NCBI RefSeq assembly: GCF_008271465.1
Contig: NZ_VMDU01000003.1
Span: 1 to 64,000, forward strand
Source of the DNA: Tabrizicola flagellatus
Lineage (GTDB): Bacteria > Pseudomonadota > Alphaproteobacteria > Rhodobacterales > Rhodobacteraceae
Length of the DNA stretch: 64,000 nucleotides
Reading direction: 5' to 3'
Positions 1 to 8,039 of this stretch are shown piece by piece (the first letter of the stretch is position 1; each line of letters begins with the position of its first letter). The position numbers and the translations under genes are program-made. The notes under the pieces are model-generated. The model ran no database searches and was not told where the DNA came from. It worked only from the letters and a program-made list of their open reading frames with translations.

Positions 1-2
1 CA

Positions 3-65
3 ATTGTCACCCGCCGGCTCTGGTTTCAGCTGGATGACTCTCGGGGGTCAGAGCAGGAGGGATGA
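3..65 (+). CDS. possible 3' end of an upstream gene (partial)
   Basis: An open frame enters from the window edge and reads IVTRRLWFQLDDSRGSEQEG before a TGA. The stop overlaps an ATG in the next frame (ATGA at 62-65), a junction common in this genome. No family can be assigned from 20 residues, and this could be a chance open frame. Confidence 0.25.
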   Translation: MVTRRLWFQLDDSRGSEQEG

Positions 66-145
66 AGGCGATGGGGCCGGTGCTGGTGATCGACGGCATC
101 GACAACCGGGTGGTCGAGATGGATTTCTCGCGCATCCGGCACTGA
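62..145 (+). CDS. possible 27-codon small ORF ahead of degQ
   Basis: ATG overlaps the preceding stop and a second in-frame ATG lies at 71. A purine-rich AGGAGG at about 55-60 sits at normal spacing from the second ATG. The peptide is MKAMGPVLVIDGIDNRVVEM followed by DFSRIRH. It matches no family I recognise. An ACCCGGA/TCCGGGT hairpin follows at 163-180, which would fit the end of a transcription unit before degQ. Weakly supported. Confidence 0.22.
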   Translation: MKAMGPVLVIDGIDNRVVEMDFSRIRH

Positions 146-236
146 ACGAACCCGCGTGCGCGACCCGGAACGATCCGGGTTGCCTCGCTGCCCTGATGGT
201 CCCACATAGGGAAGGCAATGTCGCCGGAGATCCCTG

Positions 237-1619
237 ATGCGTCCTTTGCTGCTTCTTTTCTGCCTCTCTCTCGTCCCTGCGCCTGCAATGGTGGGCGCCG
301 AAACGGTCGTGCCCAGCAGCGCCGGTGACATCGCGCTGTCCTTTGCCCCTGTCGTCCGCAAGACGGCACCGGCCGTGGTGAACATCTACGTCCGCCAGCA
401 GGTGCGGGACCGGGCAAATCCCTTCGCCGGAGATCCGTTCTTCGACCAGTTCTTCCAGGACTTTGCCGGCCCCCAGCGGGTGCAGAACTCGCTGGGCTCG
501 GGAGTGATCGTCTCTCCCGACGGGATCGTCGTTTCCAATCATCATGTCGTGGCAGAGGCGACCGACATCCGGGTCGTCCTCGCCGACCGGCAAGAGTTCG
601 CCGCGCGGGTGCTGCTCGACGACCCGCAGGCGGACCTGGCCGTCCTGAAGGTCGAGACCGACACGCCGCTGCCCGCGCTGGAGTTCGGCGACAGCGACGC
701 CTTGCAGGTCGGCGACCTGGTGCTGGCGATCGGCAATCCCTTTGGCGTGGGTCAGACGGTCAGTTCCGGGATCGTCTCGGGACTTGCGCGTTCGGCGCTG
801 CAAGTGGGGGACGGAACCGGCTATTTCGTGCAGACCGATGCGCCGATCAATCCGGGTAACTCCGGGGGGGCGCTGGTGGATGTGGCGGGGCGGCTGGTCG
901 GGATCAACACGGCGATCCTGACCAAGGGCGGCGGATCGAACGGGATCGGTTTTGCCATTCCCTCCAATCTGGTCGCGGCGGTGGTCGCCCAGGCCGAGGC
1001 CGGCGCGAGCCGGTTTCAGCGGCCCTGGGCCGGGATGATGGCGCAAGAGGTGGACGGATCCTTCGCCGAGGCCCTGGGCATGGATCGCCCGGTCGGGGTT
1101 TTGATCACGGCGCTGCATCCGCAAAGCCCCTTCGCCCTGGCCGGACTTGCCGAGGGCGACGTGGTGCTGGCCCTGGGTGACGCGGCGATCAACACGCCGC
1201 AGGAATTCCTGTATCGTCTCGCGGTTCTGGGGCCGGGGCCGCAAACCGTGAAGTTCATTCACGAGGGCACGGAAGCCGAGGCCGAGGTCGTCCTTGGACC
1301 GGCGCCGGACGTGCCGGATCGCCAGACGCTCACCGTGTCAGAAGACGTGATCCTGCGCGGCGCCACGCTGGCACGGGTCAATCCCGCAGTGATCGGCGAG
1401 TTGCGACCTCCCCTTTCCGCAAGCGGTGTCGCGGTGATGGAAGCCGCCGATCTGGCCTATGACATCGGCTTGCAGGCGGGCGACGTGCTGGTGGCGATCA
1501 ATGGCATGGCCGTTGCCACCCCCGCAGAGGCGCTGGAGGCGGCACGCCAGCCGGCCCGGCTCTGGCAGATCGACCTGATCCGCCAGGGCCAGCCCTTCCG
1601 CCTGCGCTTCCGGCTTTAG
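237..1619 (+). CDS. DegP/DegQ-like periplasmic serine endoprotease
   Basis: A 460-residue HtrA family protease that degrades or refolds damaged periplasmic proteins. Residues 1-21 form a signal peptide (MRPLLLLFCLSLVPAPAMVG, then A-E). The trypsin-like domain carries the catalytic triad: His103 in the NHHVV motif, Asp133 in QADLAV and Ser209 in GNSGG. Two PDZ regions follow, at about 250-345 and 365-450; the second is divergent. Length fits DegQ/DegP. The ATG at 237 is chosen because it begins a clean signal peptide. rarA follows 30 bp downstream on the same strand, so the two may be co-transcribed. Family assignment is firm; the Deg paralogue is not. Confidence 0.93.
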   Translation: MRPLLLLFCLSLVPAPAMVGAETVVPSSAGDIALSFAPVVRKTAPAVVNIYVRQQVRDRANPFAGDPFFDQFFQDFAGPQRVQNSLGSGVIVSPDGIVVSNHHVVAEATDIRVVLADRQEFAARVLLDDPQADLAVLKVETDTPLPALEFGDSDALQVGDLVLAIGNPFGVGQTVSSGIVSGLARSALQVGDGTGYFVQTDAPINPGNSGGALVDVAGRLVGINTAILTKGGGSNGIGFAIPSNLVAAVVAQAEAGASRFQRPWAGMMAQEVDGSFAEALGMDRPVGVLITALHPQSPFALAGLAEGDVVLALGDAAINTPQEFLYRLAVLGPGPQTVKFIHEGTEAEAEVVLGPAPDVPDRQTLTVSEDVILRGATLARVNPAVIGELRPPLSASGVAVMEAADLAYDIGLQAGDVLVAINGMAVATPAEALEAARQPARLWQIDLIRQGQPFRLRFRL

Positions 1620-1649
1620 TCCCGCAGCCTGCCCGGCTACACTGCGGCC

Positions 1650-2960
1650 ATGGCCGATCTCTTCGACATGCCCTCTGCCCGGCCCGACAGCGGCCCACGC
1701 CCGCTGGCCGACCGGCTGCGGCCGAAGGCGCTGTCCGAGGTGATCGGGCAGGAGAAGATCCTGTCGCGCGATGGTCCCCTTGGGGCGATGCTGGCGGCGG
1801 GATCGCTGTCCTCGCTGGTCCTCTGGGGGCCGCCGGGCGTGGGCAAGACCACCATCGCGCGGCTTCTGGCCGACGAGACCGACCTGCATTTCGTGCAGAT
1901 CAGCGCGATCTTCACCGGGGTGCCCGAACTGCGCAAGGTGTTCGAGGCGGCGAAGCTGCGGCGCCAGAACGGGAAGGGGACGCTTCTGTTCGTGGACGAG
2001 ATCCACCGCTTCAACAAGGCGCAGCAGGACGGGTTCCTGCCGCACATGGAGGACGGAACGATCCTTCTGGTCGGCGCGACGACCGAGAACCCGAGTTTCG
2101 AACTGAACGCGGCCCTGCTGTCGCGCGCGCAGGTCATCGTGCTGGAGCGGCTGTCCCTGGCCGACCTTGAACGACTGGCGCAGCGGGCAGAGAAGGAACT
2201 GGGCCGGGCGCTGCCTCTGAAGGGCGAGGCGCGCGAGGCGCTTCTGGAGATGGCGGACGGGGATGGGCGGGCGCTTCTGAACCTCATCGAGCAGGTGGCG
2301 GCGTGGACCGTCGATGACAGCCTTACCCGAGAGCAGCTTTCCCAAAGGTTGATGCGTCGGGCGGCGAAGTACGACAAGGCGGGGGACGAGCATTACAACC
2401 TGATCTCCGCCCTGCACAAATCGGTGCGGGGCAGCGATCCCGACGCGGCGCTTTACTGGTTCGCGCGGATGCTGGAAGGGGGCGAGGATCCGAGGTTTCT
2501 GGCTCGCCGCATCACCCGGATGGCGGTCGAGGACATCGGCCTGGCCGACCCGCAGGCCGAGGCGGTCTGTCTGGACGGCTGGCAGACCTATGAACGCCTG
2601 GGCAGTCCCGAGGGGGAGCTGGCGCTGGCGCAGGCCGTGGTCTATCTTGCGCTCGCCCCGAAATCGAACGCCGTCTATAGCGCCTACAAGGCCGCCCGCG
2701 CCGCCGCGCGCGAGACCGGCAGCCTGATGCCGCCGAAGCATATCCTGAATGCCCCGACCCGGATGATGAAGGAGCAGGGCTATGGCGCGGGTTATGCCTA
2801 CGATCACGACGCCGAGGACGGCTTTTCCGGGCAGAACTACTTCCCCGAGGGCATGAAGCGCCCGGTCTGGTACCTGCCCCCCGAACGCGGCTTCGAGCGC
2901 GAGCTGAAGAAGCGGGTGGAGTATTTCGCCAAGCTGCGCGCCAAGCGGCAGGAGGGGTGA
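1650..2960 (+). CDS. rarA: replication-associated recombination protein A (RarA/MgsA), AAA+ ATPase
   Basis: A 436-residue clamp-loader-like ATPase that acts at stalled replication forks, interacting with SSB and DNA ends. It has Walker A GPPGVGKT at 60-67, Walker B with DEIH at 116-119, the sensor-1 region GATTENPSFE, and a C-terminal tetramerisation region ending in the family signature around EQGYGAGYAYDHD. The short N-terminal stretch MADLFD resembles the clamp-interacting start seen in this family. Length is normal. It lies 30 bp after the Deg-type protease gene. Confidence 0.95.
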   Translation: MADLFDMPSARPDSGPRPLADRLRPKALSEVIGQEKILSRDGPLGAMLAAGSLSSLVLWGPPGVGKTTIARLLADETDLHFVQISAIFTGVPELRKVFEAAKLRRQNGKGTLLFVDEIHRFNKAQQDGFLPHMEDGTILLVGATTENPSFELNAALLSRAQVIVLERLSLADLERLAQRAEKELGRALPLKGEAREALLEMADGDGRALLNLIEQVAAWTVDDSLTREQLSQRLMRRAAKYDKAGDEHYNLISALHKSVRGSDPDAALYWFARMLEGGEDPRFLARRITRMAVEDIGLADPQAEAVCLDGWQTYERLGSPEGELALAQAVVYLALAPKSNAVYSAYKAARAAARETGSLMPPKHILNAPTRMMKEQGYGAGYAYDHDAEDGFSGQNYFPEGMKRPVWYLPPERGFERELKKRVEYFAKLRAKRQEG

Positions 2961-3089
2961 TCCCCGGTTAACGCAAGGTGGAGCGGCTGCGGGCGGCGGG
3001 GTCCGCAGGGGCGGGGCATCACGCGGGTAATCCCTTGAATCGCTGGGTTAATCCTTGCACCTTTCGAACAAGCCGATGGTCTGCTTTCT

Positions 3090-3111
3090 GTCTGGCATCC
3101 GTCTGGCATCC
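3090..3111 (+). repeat. perfect 11-bp tandem duplication
   Basis: GTCTGGCATCC occurs twice head to tail in the 299-bp rarA-crcB gap. The remainder of that gap (2961-3259) shows no gene, no convincing promoter and no fluoride riboswitch fold. It contains a perfect TTGACA at 3225-3230 but no good -10 hexamer at the right distance. Confidence 0.7.
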
Positions 3112-3259
3112 GTCCATACGCGCGTCGGTCGCAGATGCGGTTAACCATGGCCCGCGACCCGGTCGCGCGGGCGGCCTGATCGCGGGCATGGCCGCAAATG
3201 GGGGCCGTGTCCCCCTGCGCCGCATTGACATTCGCCTTGCCCGGACGCAAAGGACGGGC

Positions 3260-3634
3260 ATGTTCCTGAACCTGATCCAGGTCGCCCTTGGCGGGGCCAT
3301 CGGCGCAAGCATGCGCTATCTGACCAACGTCGGAGTGATGCGCTGGATCGGGCCGGGCTTTCCCTATGCGACCCTGATCGTCAACGTGGTCGGGTCCTTC
3401 CTGATGGGTGTCATCGTCGTGGTGCTGTCGCGCAAGGGCGGCACGCAGTATGCGCCCTTCCTGATGACCGGGATCCTGGGCGGTTTCACCACCTTCTCGG
3501 CCTTCTCGCTGGACACGCTGACCCTGTGGGAGCGGGGCGACCATGTGACGGCGGCGGTCTATGTCGGGCTGTCGGTCGTCCTGTCGCTGGCGGCGATCGT
3601 GGCGGGCCTTGCGATCGCGCGGGCGCTGGCATGA
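3260..3634 (+). CDS. crcB: fluoride ion exporter CrcB/FluC
   Basis: A 124-residue four-helix membrane protein; dimeric Fluc channels expel cytoplasmic fluoride. The start MFLNLIQVALGGAIGASMRY is typical of the family, and the conserved GNVxGSF-like segment appears as NVVGSF, followed by GGFTTFSAFSLD with the pore-lining Phe/Ser/Thr track. The ATG at 3260 is preceded by AAAGGA and gives the normal family length; the frame is open further upstream but that part has no protein-like character. Its TGA overlaps the rluC ATG. Confidence 0.93.
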   Translation: MFLNLIQVALGGAIGASMRYLTNVGVMRWIGPGFPYATLIVNVVGSFLMGVIVVVLSRKGGTQYAPFLMTGILGGFTTFSAFSLDTLTLWERGDHVTAAVYVGLSVVLSLAAIVAGLAIARALA

Positions 3635-4674
3635 GCGTCCAGTTCCTGACCGTGACCGAGGACGAAGGCGAGCAGCGCCTGGACAAGTGGCTGCGCCGCC
3701 GCTTTCCGCACCTGACCCAGGGCGCGGTGGAAAAGCTGTGCCGGACGGGTCAGCTGCGGGTGGACAAGGGCCGCGTCAAGGCCTCGGACCGGGTTGCGCC
3801 GGGCATGGTCGTCCGGGTGCCGCCCCTGCCGGCGGAAGGCCCGCCGCCAGAGGCGCGGCCGGCCGGGATCAGCGCGGCGGATGCGAAGATGATCCAGGCG
3901 GCGGTGCTCTACAAGGACGAGCACCTGATCGTCCTCAACAAGCCCGCCGGCCTGCCCTCGCAGGGCGGGTCGGGGCAGGGCGAGCGGCATGTCGATGCTT
4001 TGGCGGAGGCGCTGAAGTTCGGCTACAAGGACAAGCCCAAGCTGGTGCACCGGCTGGACAAGGACACTTCGGGCGTGCTGCTGCTGGCGCGGACCGACCG
4101 GGTCGCCCGCGCCCTGTCCGAGGCGCTGCGGCACAGGGCCGCCCGCAAGATCTACTGGGCCGTCGTCGCCGGCGTGCCGCATCCGCGCCAGGGGTCGATC
4201 AAGTTCGCGCTGGAGAAGGCTCCGGGTCGGGGAAGGGGGGGCGAGGGCGAGAAGATGCTCTGCGTCCATCCCGCCAAGATGGCCGAGCACCCCGAGGCCA
4301 AGCGCGCCCATACGGACTATTTCACGCTGTGGTTCCTGGGCTCGCGCCTCAGCTGGATGGCGCTGGAGCCGGTGACGGGCCGCACCCACCAGCTGCGCGC
4401 GCACATGGCCGAGATCGGGCATCCGATCCTCGGCGACGGCAAGTATGGCGGCAGCCAGTCCGAGAACCTGGGCGACGGCTGGGGGGCGGGGACCGGGGGC
4501 GAGCTGTCGAAGAAGCTGCACCTGCATGCGCGCTCGCTGACGATCGAGCATCCGATCCTGAAGAAGCAGATGACCTTCACCGCGCCCCTTCCCGAGCACA
4601 TGGCACGGACCTGGAAGCTCCTGGACTGGAAGGAAGACGACGTGCCCGCCGATCCCTTCGAGGTGATCCGGTGA
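3631..4674 (+). CDS. rluC: RluA/RluC-family 23S rRNA pseudouridine synthase
   Basis: A 347-residue enzyme that isomerises specific uridines of rRNA to pseudouridine. An S4 RNA-binding domain occupies about residues 12-70 and the catalytic domain 90-320, with the RluA-family motif HRLDKDTSG in which Asp143 is the catalytic residue. The later RTHQLRAH motif is also present. It overlaps crcB upstream (ATGA) and the ATP12 gene downstream (GTGA), so translation of all three is probably coupled. Target uridines cannot be told from sequence alone, so RluC rather than RluD is a best guess. Confidence 0.88.
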   Translation: MSVQFLTVTEDEGEQRLDKWLRRRFPHLTQGAVEKLCRTGQLRVDKGRVKASDRVAPGMVVRVPPLPAEGPPPEARPAGISAADAKMIQAAVLYKDEHLIVLNKPAGLPSQGGSGQGERHVDALAEALKFGYKDKPKLVHRLDKDTSGVLLLARTDRVARALSEALRHRAARKIYWAVVAGVPHPRQGSIKFALEKAPGRGRGGEGEKMLCVHPAKMAEHPEAKRAHTDYFTLWFLGSRLSWMALEPVTGRTHQLRAHMAEIGHPILGDGKYGGSQSENLGDGWGAGTGGELSKKLHLHARSLTIEHPILKKQMTFTAPLPEHMARTWKLLDWKEDDVPADPFEVIR

Positions 4675-5378
4675 GCGAATGGGCGCCGCGCCGGTTCTGG
4701 ACCACGGCCAGCGCCGTCCCGGCCGAGGGCGGCTTTGCCGTGCAGCTGGACACCCGCCCGCTGCGCACGCCGCGCAAGGCGCTGCTGATCCTTCCGACCG
4801 CCGCCCTGGCCGAGGCGGTGGCGGCGGAATGGCAGGCGCAGGGCGACAGGGTCGATCCGGCCTCGATGCCCTTCACCCGCATGGCGAATTCGGCCATCGA
4901 CACGGTGACCGCATCCTTTGACGAGATCGCGCGGATGGTCGGGGATTATGGCGGCAGCGACCTGTTGTGCTACCGCGCCGAGGGACCGGAGGCGCTGGCG
5001 AGGCGGCAGGCCGAGGCCTGGGACCCGCTGCTGGACTGGTGCGCCACGACCCTGGGCGCGCCGTTGCGGACCACGGCGGGCGTGGTCCATGTGGCGCAGC
5101 CGGAGACGAGCCTTGCCGCGCTGCGGGACCTCGTCGGCGGCATGACGGCCTTCCGGCTCGCGGCCTTCCACGACCTTGTCGCGCTGTCGGGGTCGCTGGT
5201 CCTGGCGCTGGCGCTGACCCGGGGCCGGCTGGGCGTGGACGAGGCCTGGCGGCTGTCGCGCATCGATGAGGACTGGCAGGTTTCGCAATGGGGCGAGGAC
5301 GAGGAGGCGGCGGATGTTGCCCGGCGCAAGCATGCGGCTTTCCTGCTGGCGGACCGATTCTATGGATTGTGTGGGTAA
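4671..5378 (+). CDS. ATP12-family F1-ATPase assembly chaperone
   Basis: A 235-residue homologue of mitochondrial Atp12, which binds the F1 alpha subunit during ATP synthase assembly. Visible family features are VQLDTRPLRTPRKALL near the N-terminus, the EWQAQGDRVDPASMPFTRMANSAID segment (here split by no indel), and the acidic WGEDEEAADVARRKHA C-terminal region. It starts with GTG, overlapping the rluC stop. ATP12 homologues in bacteria are essentially alphaproteobacterial, which supports the taxonomy. Function in bacteria is inferred from the mitochondrial protein. Confidence 0.9.
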   Translation: MSEWAPRRFWTTASAVPAEGGFAVQLDTRPLRTPRKALLILPTAALAEAVAAEWQAQGDRVDPASMPFTRMANSAIDTVTASFDEIARMVGDYGGSDLLCYRAEGPEALARRQAEAWDPLLDWCATTLGAPLRTTAGVVHVAQPETSLAALRDLVGGMTAFRLAAFHDLVALSGSLVLALALTRGRLGVDEAWRLSRIDEDWQVSQWGEDEEAADVARRKHAAFLLADRFYGLCG

Positions 5379-5398
5379 CAGGATTGCCCAAATCCTGT
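5378..5398 (+). terminator. hairpin at the end of the ATP12 gene
   Basis: ACAGGATT-GCCCA-AATCCTGT, a perfect 8-bp stem beginning in the stop codon. No U-tract follows, so it may be an mRNA end-stabiliser or a factor-assisted terminator. Confidence 0.4.
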
Positions 5399-5566
5399 GC
5401 AAGGCCGGGTCGCAAGGCTGTTCGGCTGCTCTAACCCGACGAAAACAGGCATTTTTCCCGAATCCGCCAGAGGCCGCTTGACCAACAAAAGCGCTTTCGT
5501 CGAAACTGGCCGACAGCGGGGGCAGGACTGCGCCTGCACAAGAAACTGCGCGACAGGATCGCGCTG

Positions 5567-5572
5567 CATAAT
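5567..5572 (+). promoter_or_regulatory. candidate -10 element ahead of bztA
   Basis: CATAAT lies 40 bp before the bztA start in the 234-bp leader. The -35 region at normal distance (AACTGC) is poor, so any promoter here would depend on an activator. The rest of 5379-5612 shows no gene. Confidence 0.25.
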
Positions 5573-5612
5573 CGTGATCCGCGAAGGGTCACTTACTCAG
5601 GAAGAGGTAAGA

Positions 5613-6629
5613 ATGAAAAAATCCGTATTCTTCGGCGCGTTCGCGGCCACCGCGCTCGTCTCGGGCATGGCGCTGGCCGGGACCCTCGACGACGTCAAGG
5701 CGCGGGGCGAGCTGATCTGCGGGTCCAACACCGGCCTGACGGGCTTTGGCGCCCCGGATGCCAGCGGCAACTGGACCGGCTTCGACGTCGACCTGTGCCG
5801 GGCCATCGCGGCCGTCGTCCTGGGTGACGCGACCAAGGTGAAGTTCCTGCCGACCACCGGCGAGACCCGCTTCACCGCGCTGCAGTCGGGCGAGGTGGAC
5901 GTGCTGGTCCGCAACTCGACCTGGACCTATTCGCGCGACACCGAACTGGCGCTGGATTTCGTGGCGGTCAACTACTACGACGGCCAGGGCTTCATGGTGA
6001 AGAAGGACCTCGGCGTGTCCTCGGCCAAGGAGCTGGACGGCGCGACCGTCTGCATCCAGACCGGCACCACGACCGAGCTGAACCTGGCGGACTTCTTCAA
6101 GCAGAACAACATCAGCTACCAGCCGGTCACCGTGCAGGACGACTCGGAGGCGCAGCGCCAGTACCTGGCCGGGGCCTGCGACGCCTACACGACCGACGCC
6201 TCGGGCCTGGCCGCCAGCCGTGCGACCATGCCGGATGCCGAGAACCACATCATCCTGCCCGAGATCATCTCGAAGGAACCGCTGGGCCCGGTCGTCCGCC
6301 ATGGCGACAGCCAGTGGGCTGACGTGGTGCGCTGGACCTACTATGCGCTGCTGATCGCCGAGGAAAAGGGCATCACCTCGGCCAACGTGAACGAAGTCGC
6401 CGCCTCTTCCACGGATGAGGAAGTCAAGCGCCTGCTCGGCGTTTCCGGGGACATGGGCGCGAAGCTGGGCATCGGCAATGACGCCTTCAAGAATGCCATT
6501 GCCGCCGTCGGAAACTATGGCGAGATCTTCGCCCGGAACATCGGCGAAGGCACCACGATCAACCTGGCCCGCGGCCTGAACGCGCTGTGGACCCAGGGCG
6601 GCCTGCAATACGCCCCGCCCTTCCGTTGA
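5613..6629 (+). CDS. bztA: glutamate/glutamine/aspartate/asparagine-binding protein BztA
   Basis: A 338-residue periplasmic substrate-binding protein of family 3. Residues 1-22 are a signal peptide ending GMALA-G. The mature start TLDDVKARGELICGSNTG and the later GFDVDLCRAIAAV segment are typical of polar amino acid binding proteins, and two cysteines pair across the mature domain. It is the first gene of a bztABCD operon, first described in Rhodobacter capsulatus. Start chosen at the ATG after GAAGAGG; the frame is open upstream but non-coding in character. A strong hairpin follows, which would favour higher levels of the binding protein. Confidence 0.95.
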   Translation: MKKSVFFGAFAATALVSGMALAGTLDDVKARGELICGSNTGLTGFGAPDASGNWTGFDVDLCRAIAAVVLGDATKVKFLPTTGETRFTALQSGEVDVLVRNSTWTYSRDTELALDFVAVNYYDGQGFMVKKDLGVSSAKELDGATVCIQTGTTTELNLADFFKQNNISYQPVTVQDDSEAQRQYLAGACDAYTTDASGLAASRATMPDAENHIILPEIISKEPLGPVVRHGDSQWADVVRWTYYALLIAEEKGITSANVNEVAASSTDEEVKRLLGVSGDMGAKLGIGNDAFKNAIAAVGNYGEIFARNIGEGTTINLARGLNALWTQGGLQYAPPFR

Positions 6630-6639
6630 TCCCGGATCC

Positions 6640-6670
6640 GGGGGCGCCGCAGGGCGCCCCCGCTTTCCAT
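6640..6670 (+). terminator. intercistronic hairpin between bztA and bztB
   Basis: GGGGGCGCC-GCAG-GGCGCCCCC is a perfect 9-bp GC stem followed by GCTTTCC. It sits in the 131-bp gap. Position and strength fit a partial terminator or an mRNA stabiliser that sets the binding protein to permease ratio. Confidence 0.7.
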
Positions 6671-6760
6671 CTTGAACGAACAACCTGACTGACCAGGGGC
6701 ACCGACCCCGCAGCCACCGGGAAAACCCGGGGCAGTCTTTCCGGGAAACAGGGGGAAACG

Positions 6761-8038
6761 ATGGCTTTTGCCTCGGACGCGCCGAAAGATGGCTTTCGGC
6801 TCTCGATGCTCATCTACGATACGCGCTACCGGTCCTACACGATCCAGATCGTGGTGCTGGTGCTGTTCGCCATGGCGGTGGCCTGGCTCTTGAACAACAC
6901 CGCTCAGAACCTGGCGGCGCGGGGGAAGGAGTTCAACTTCGACTTCCTCTGGCAACGCGCGGGCTATGACATCGGCCAGCAGCTGATCCCCTATTCTAAC
7001 GACGACACCCATTTCCGCGCGCTTCTGGTCGGGCTGGTCAACACGCTGGTCGTCGCATTCTGGGGCTGCGTCTTCGCCACCATTCTGGGCGTCATCATCG
7101 GCGTGCTGCGGCTGTCGAACAACTGGCTGATCGGGCGGCTGATGACGGTCTATGTCGAGGTGTTCCGCAACGTACCCCTGCTGCTGTGGATCCTCTTGTC
7201 CTACGTCATCCTGTCCGAGACCACGCCCCAGCCACGCGATTTCCGCGTCACGGACGAGATGATCGCGGCGGGCGAGGAGCCAAAGGCCTCGATGATCCTG
7301 TTCGACACGGTGGCCGTGACGAACCGGGGAACCAACATCCCCGCGCCGCTGTTCGACCGCAGTCTCGGGTCGATCCAGATCGGCTTCCTGCCGGTCAGCC
7401 TGAACCTTCTCGCCTTCATCGCGGTCATCATCGCCTCGGTCTGGGCAAATCGCCGGTTGCTGGCCCATGCCAAGGCGGTGCAGGAGGCAACGGGAGACCG
7501 ACCCGTCACCTGGTGGAAGTCGCTGCTGATCCTGTTCGGACCGGTCATCGCGCTGAAATTCGCCCTGGGCCTGCATCTGGAGATCCCGGAGCTGAAGGGT
7601 TTCAACTTCCAGGGCGGGATCCTGGTGGCGCACAGCTTCACAGCGCTTCTGATCGCGCTGTCTCTCTATACCGCGGCCTTCATCGCCGAGATCGTGCGGG
7701 CAGGCATCCTGGCGATCAGCCGGGGCCAGACCGAGGCCGCCTTCGCCCTCGGCCTGCGCCCGAACCGCACGATGAGCCTGATCATCCTGCCCCAGGCGCT
7801 GCGGGTCATCATCCCGCCGCTGATCAGCCAGTATCTGAACCTGACCAAGAACACCTCGCTGGGGATCGCGGTCAGCTACCTTGACCTGCGGGGCACGCTG
7901 GGCGGGATCACCCTGAACCAGACGGGGCGCGAGCTGGAGTGCATGCTCCTGATGATGCTGATCTACCTGTCGATCAGCCTGATCATCTCGGCGCTGATGA
8001 ACCTCTACAACCGAACCGTCCAGCTGAAGGCGCGCTGA
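6761..8038 (+). CDS. bztB: glutamate/aspartate ABC transporter permease BztB
   Basis: A 425-residue inner-membrane permease of the HisMQ type, longer than the usual 220-250 residues because it carries extra N-terminal and internal membrane segments, as known for Bzt. A helix is visible at about 26-47. The permease domain has two parts, near 85-150 and 285-420, and contains the EAA-type loop around RGQTEAAFALGLRPNRTMSLIILPQAL that docks on the ATPase. It forms a heterodimer with BztC. Two bases separate its stop from the bztC ATG. Confidence 0.94.
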   Translation: MAFASDAPKDGFRLSMLIYDTRYRSYTIQIVVLVLFAMAVAWLLNNTAQNLAARGKEFNFDFLWQRAGYDIGQQLIPYSNDDTHFRALLVGLVNTLVVAFWGCVFATILGVIIGVLRLSNNWLIGRLMTVYVEVFRNVPLLLWILLSYVILSETTPQPRDFRVTDEMIAAGEEPKASMILFDTVAVTNRGTNIPAPLFDRSLGSIQIGFLPVSLNLLAFIAVIIASVWANRRLLAHAKAVQEATGDRPVTWWKSLLILFGPVIALKFALGLHLEIPELKGFNFQGGILVAHSFTALLIALSLYTAAFIAEIVRAGILAISRGQTEAAFALGLRPNRTMSLIILPQALRVIIPPLISQYLNLTKNTSLGIAVSYLDLRGTLGGITLNQTGRELECMLLMMLIYLSISLIISALMNLYNRTVQLKAR

Positions 8039-8039
8039 G

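Noticed and set aside
48-1262. Long antisense open frame opposite degQ (and similar ones opposite bzt, the importer operon, polA and others)
   Set aside because: High GC creates long open frames in the antiparallel codon phase. These have Arg/Gly/Pro/His-rich low-complexity translations, no motifs and no binding sites.
2961-3259. Fluoride riboswitch ahead of crcB
   Set aside because: The gap was read for the crcB-motif pseudoknot and conserved loops; GC-rich blocks exist (GGGGGCCGTGTCCCCC) but the conserved bases of the motif are not there.
4671-5378. Start of the ATP12 gene further upstream in the long frame from 3561
   Set aside because: The upstream part is the antiphase shadow of rluC; the GTG overlapping the rluC stop gives the normal family start and length.
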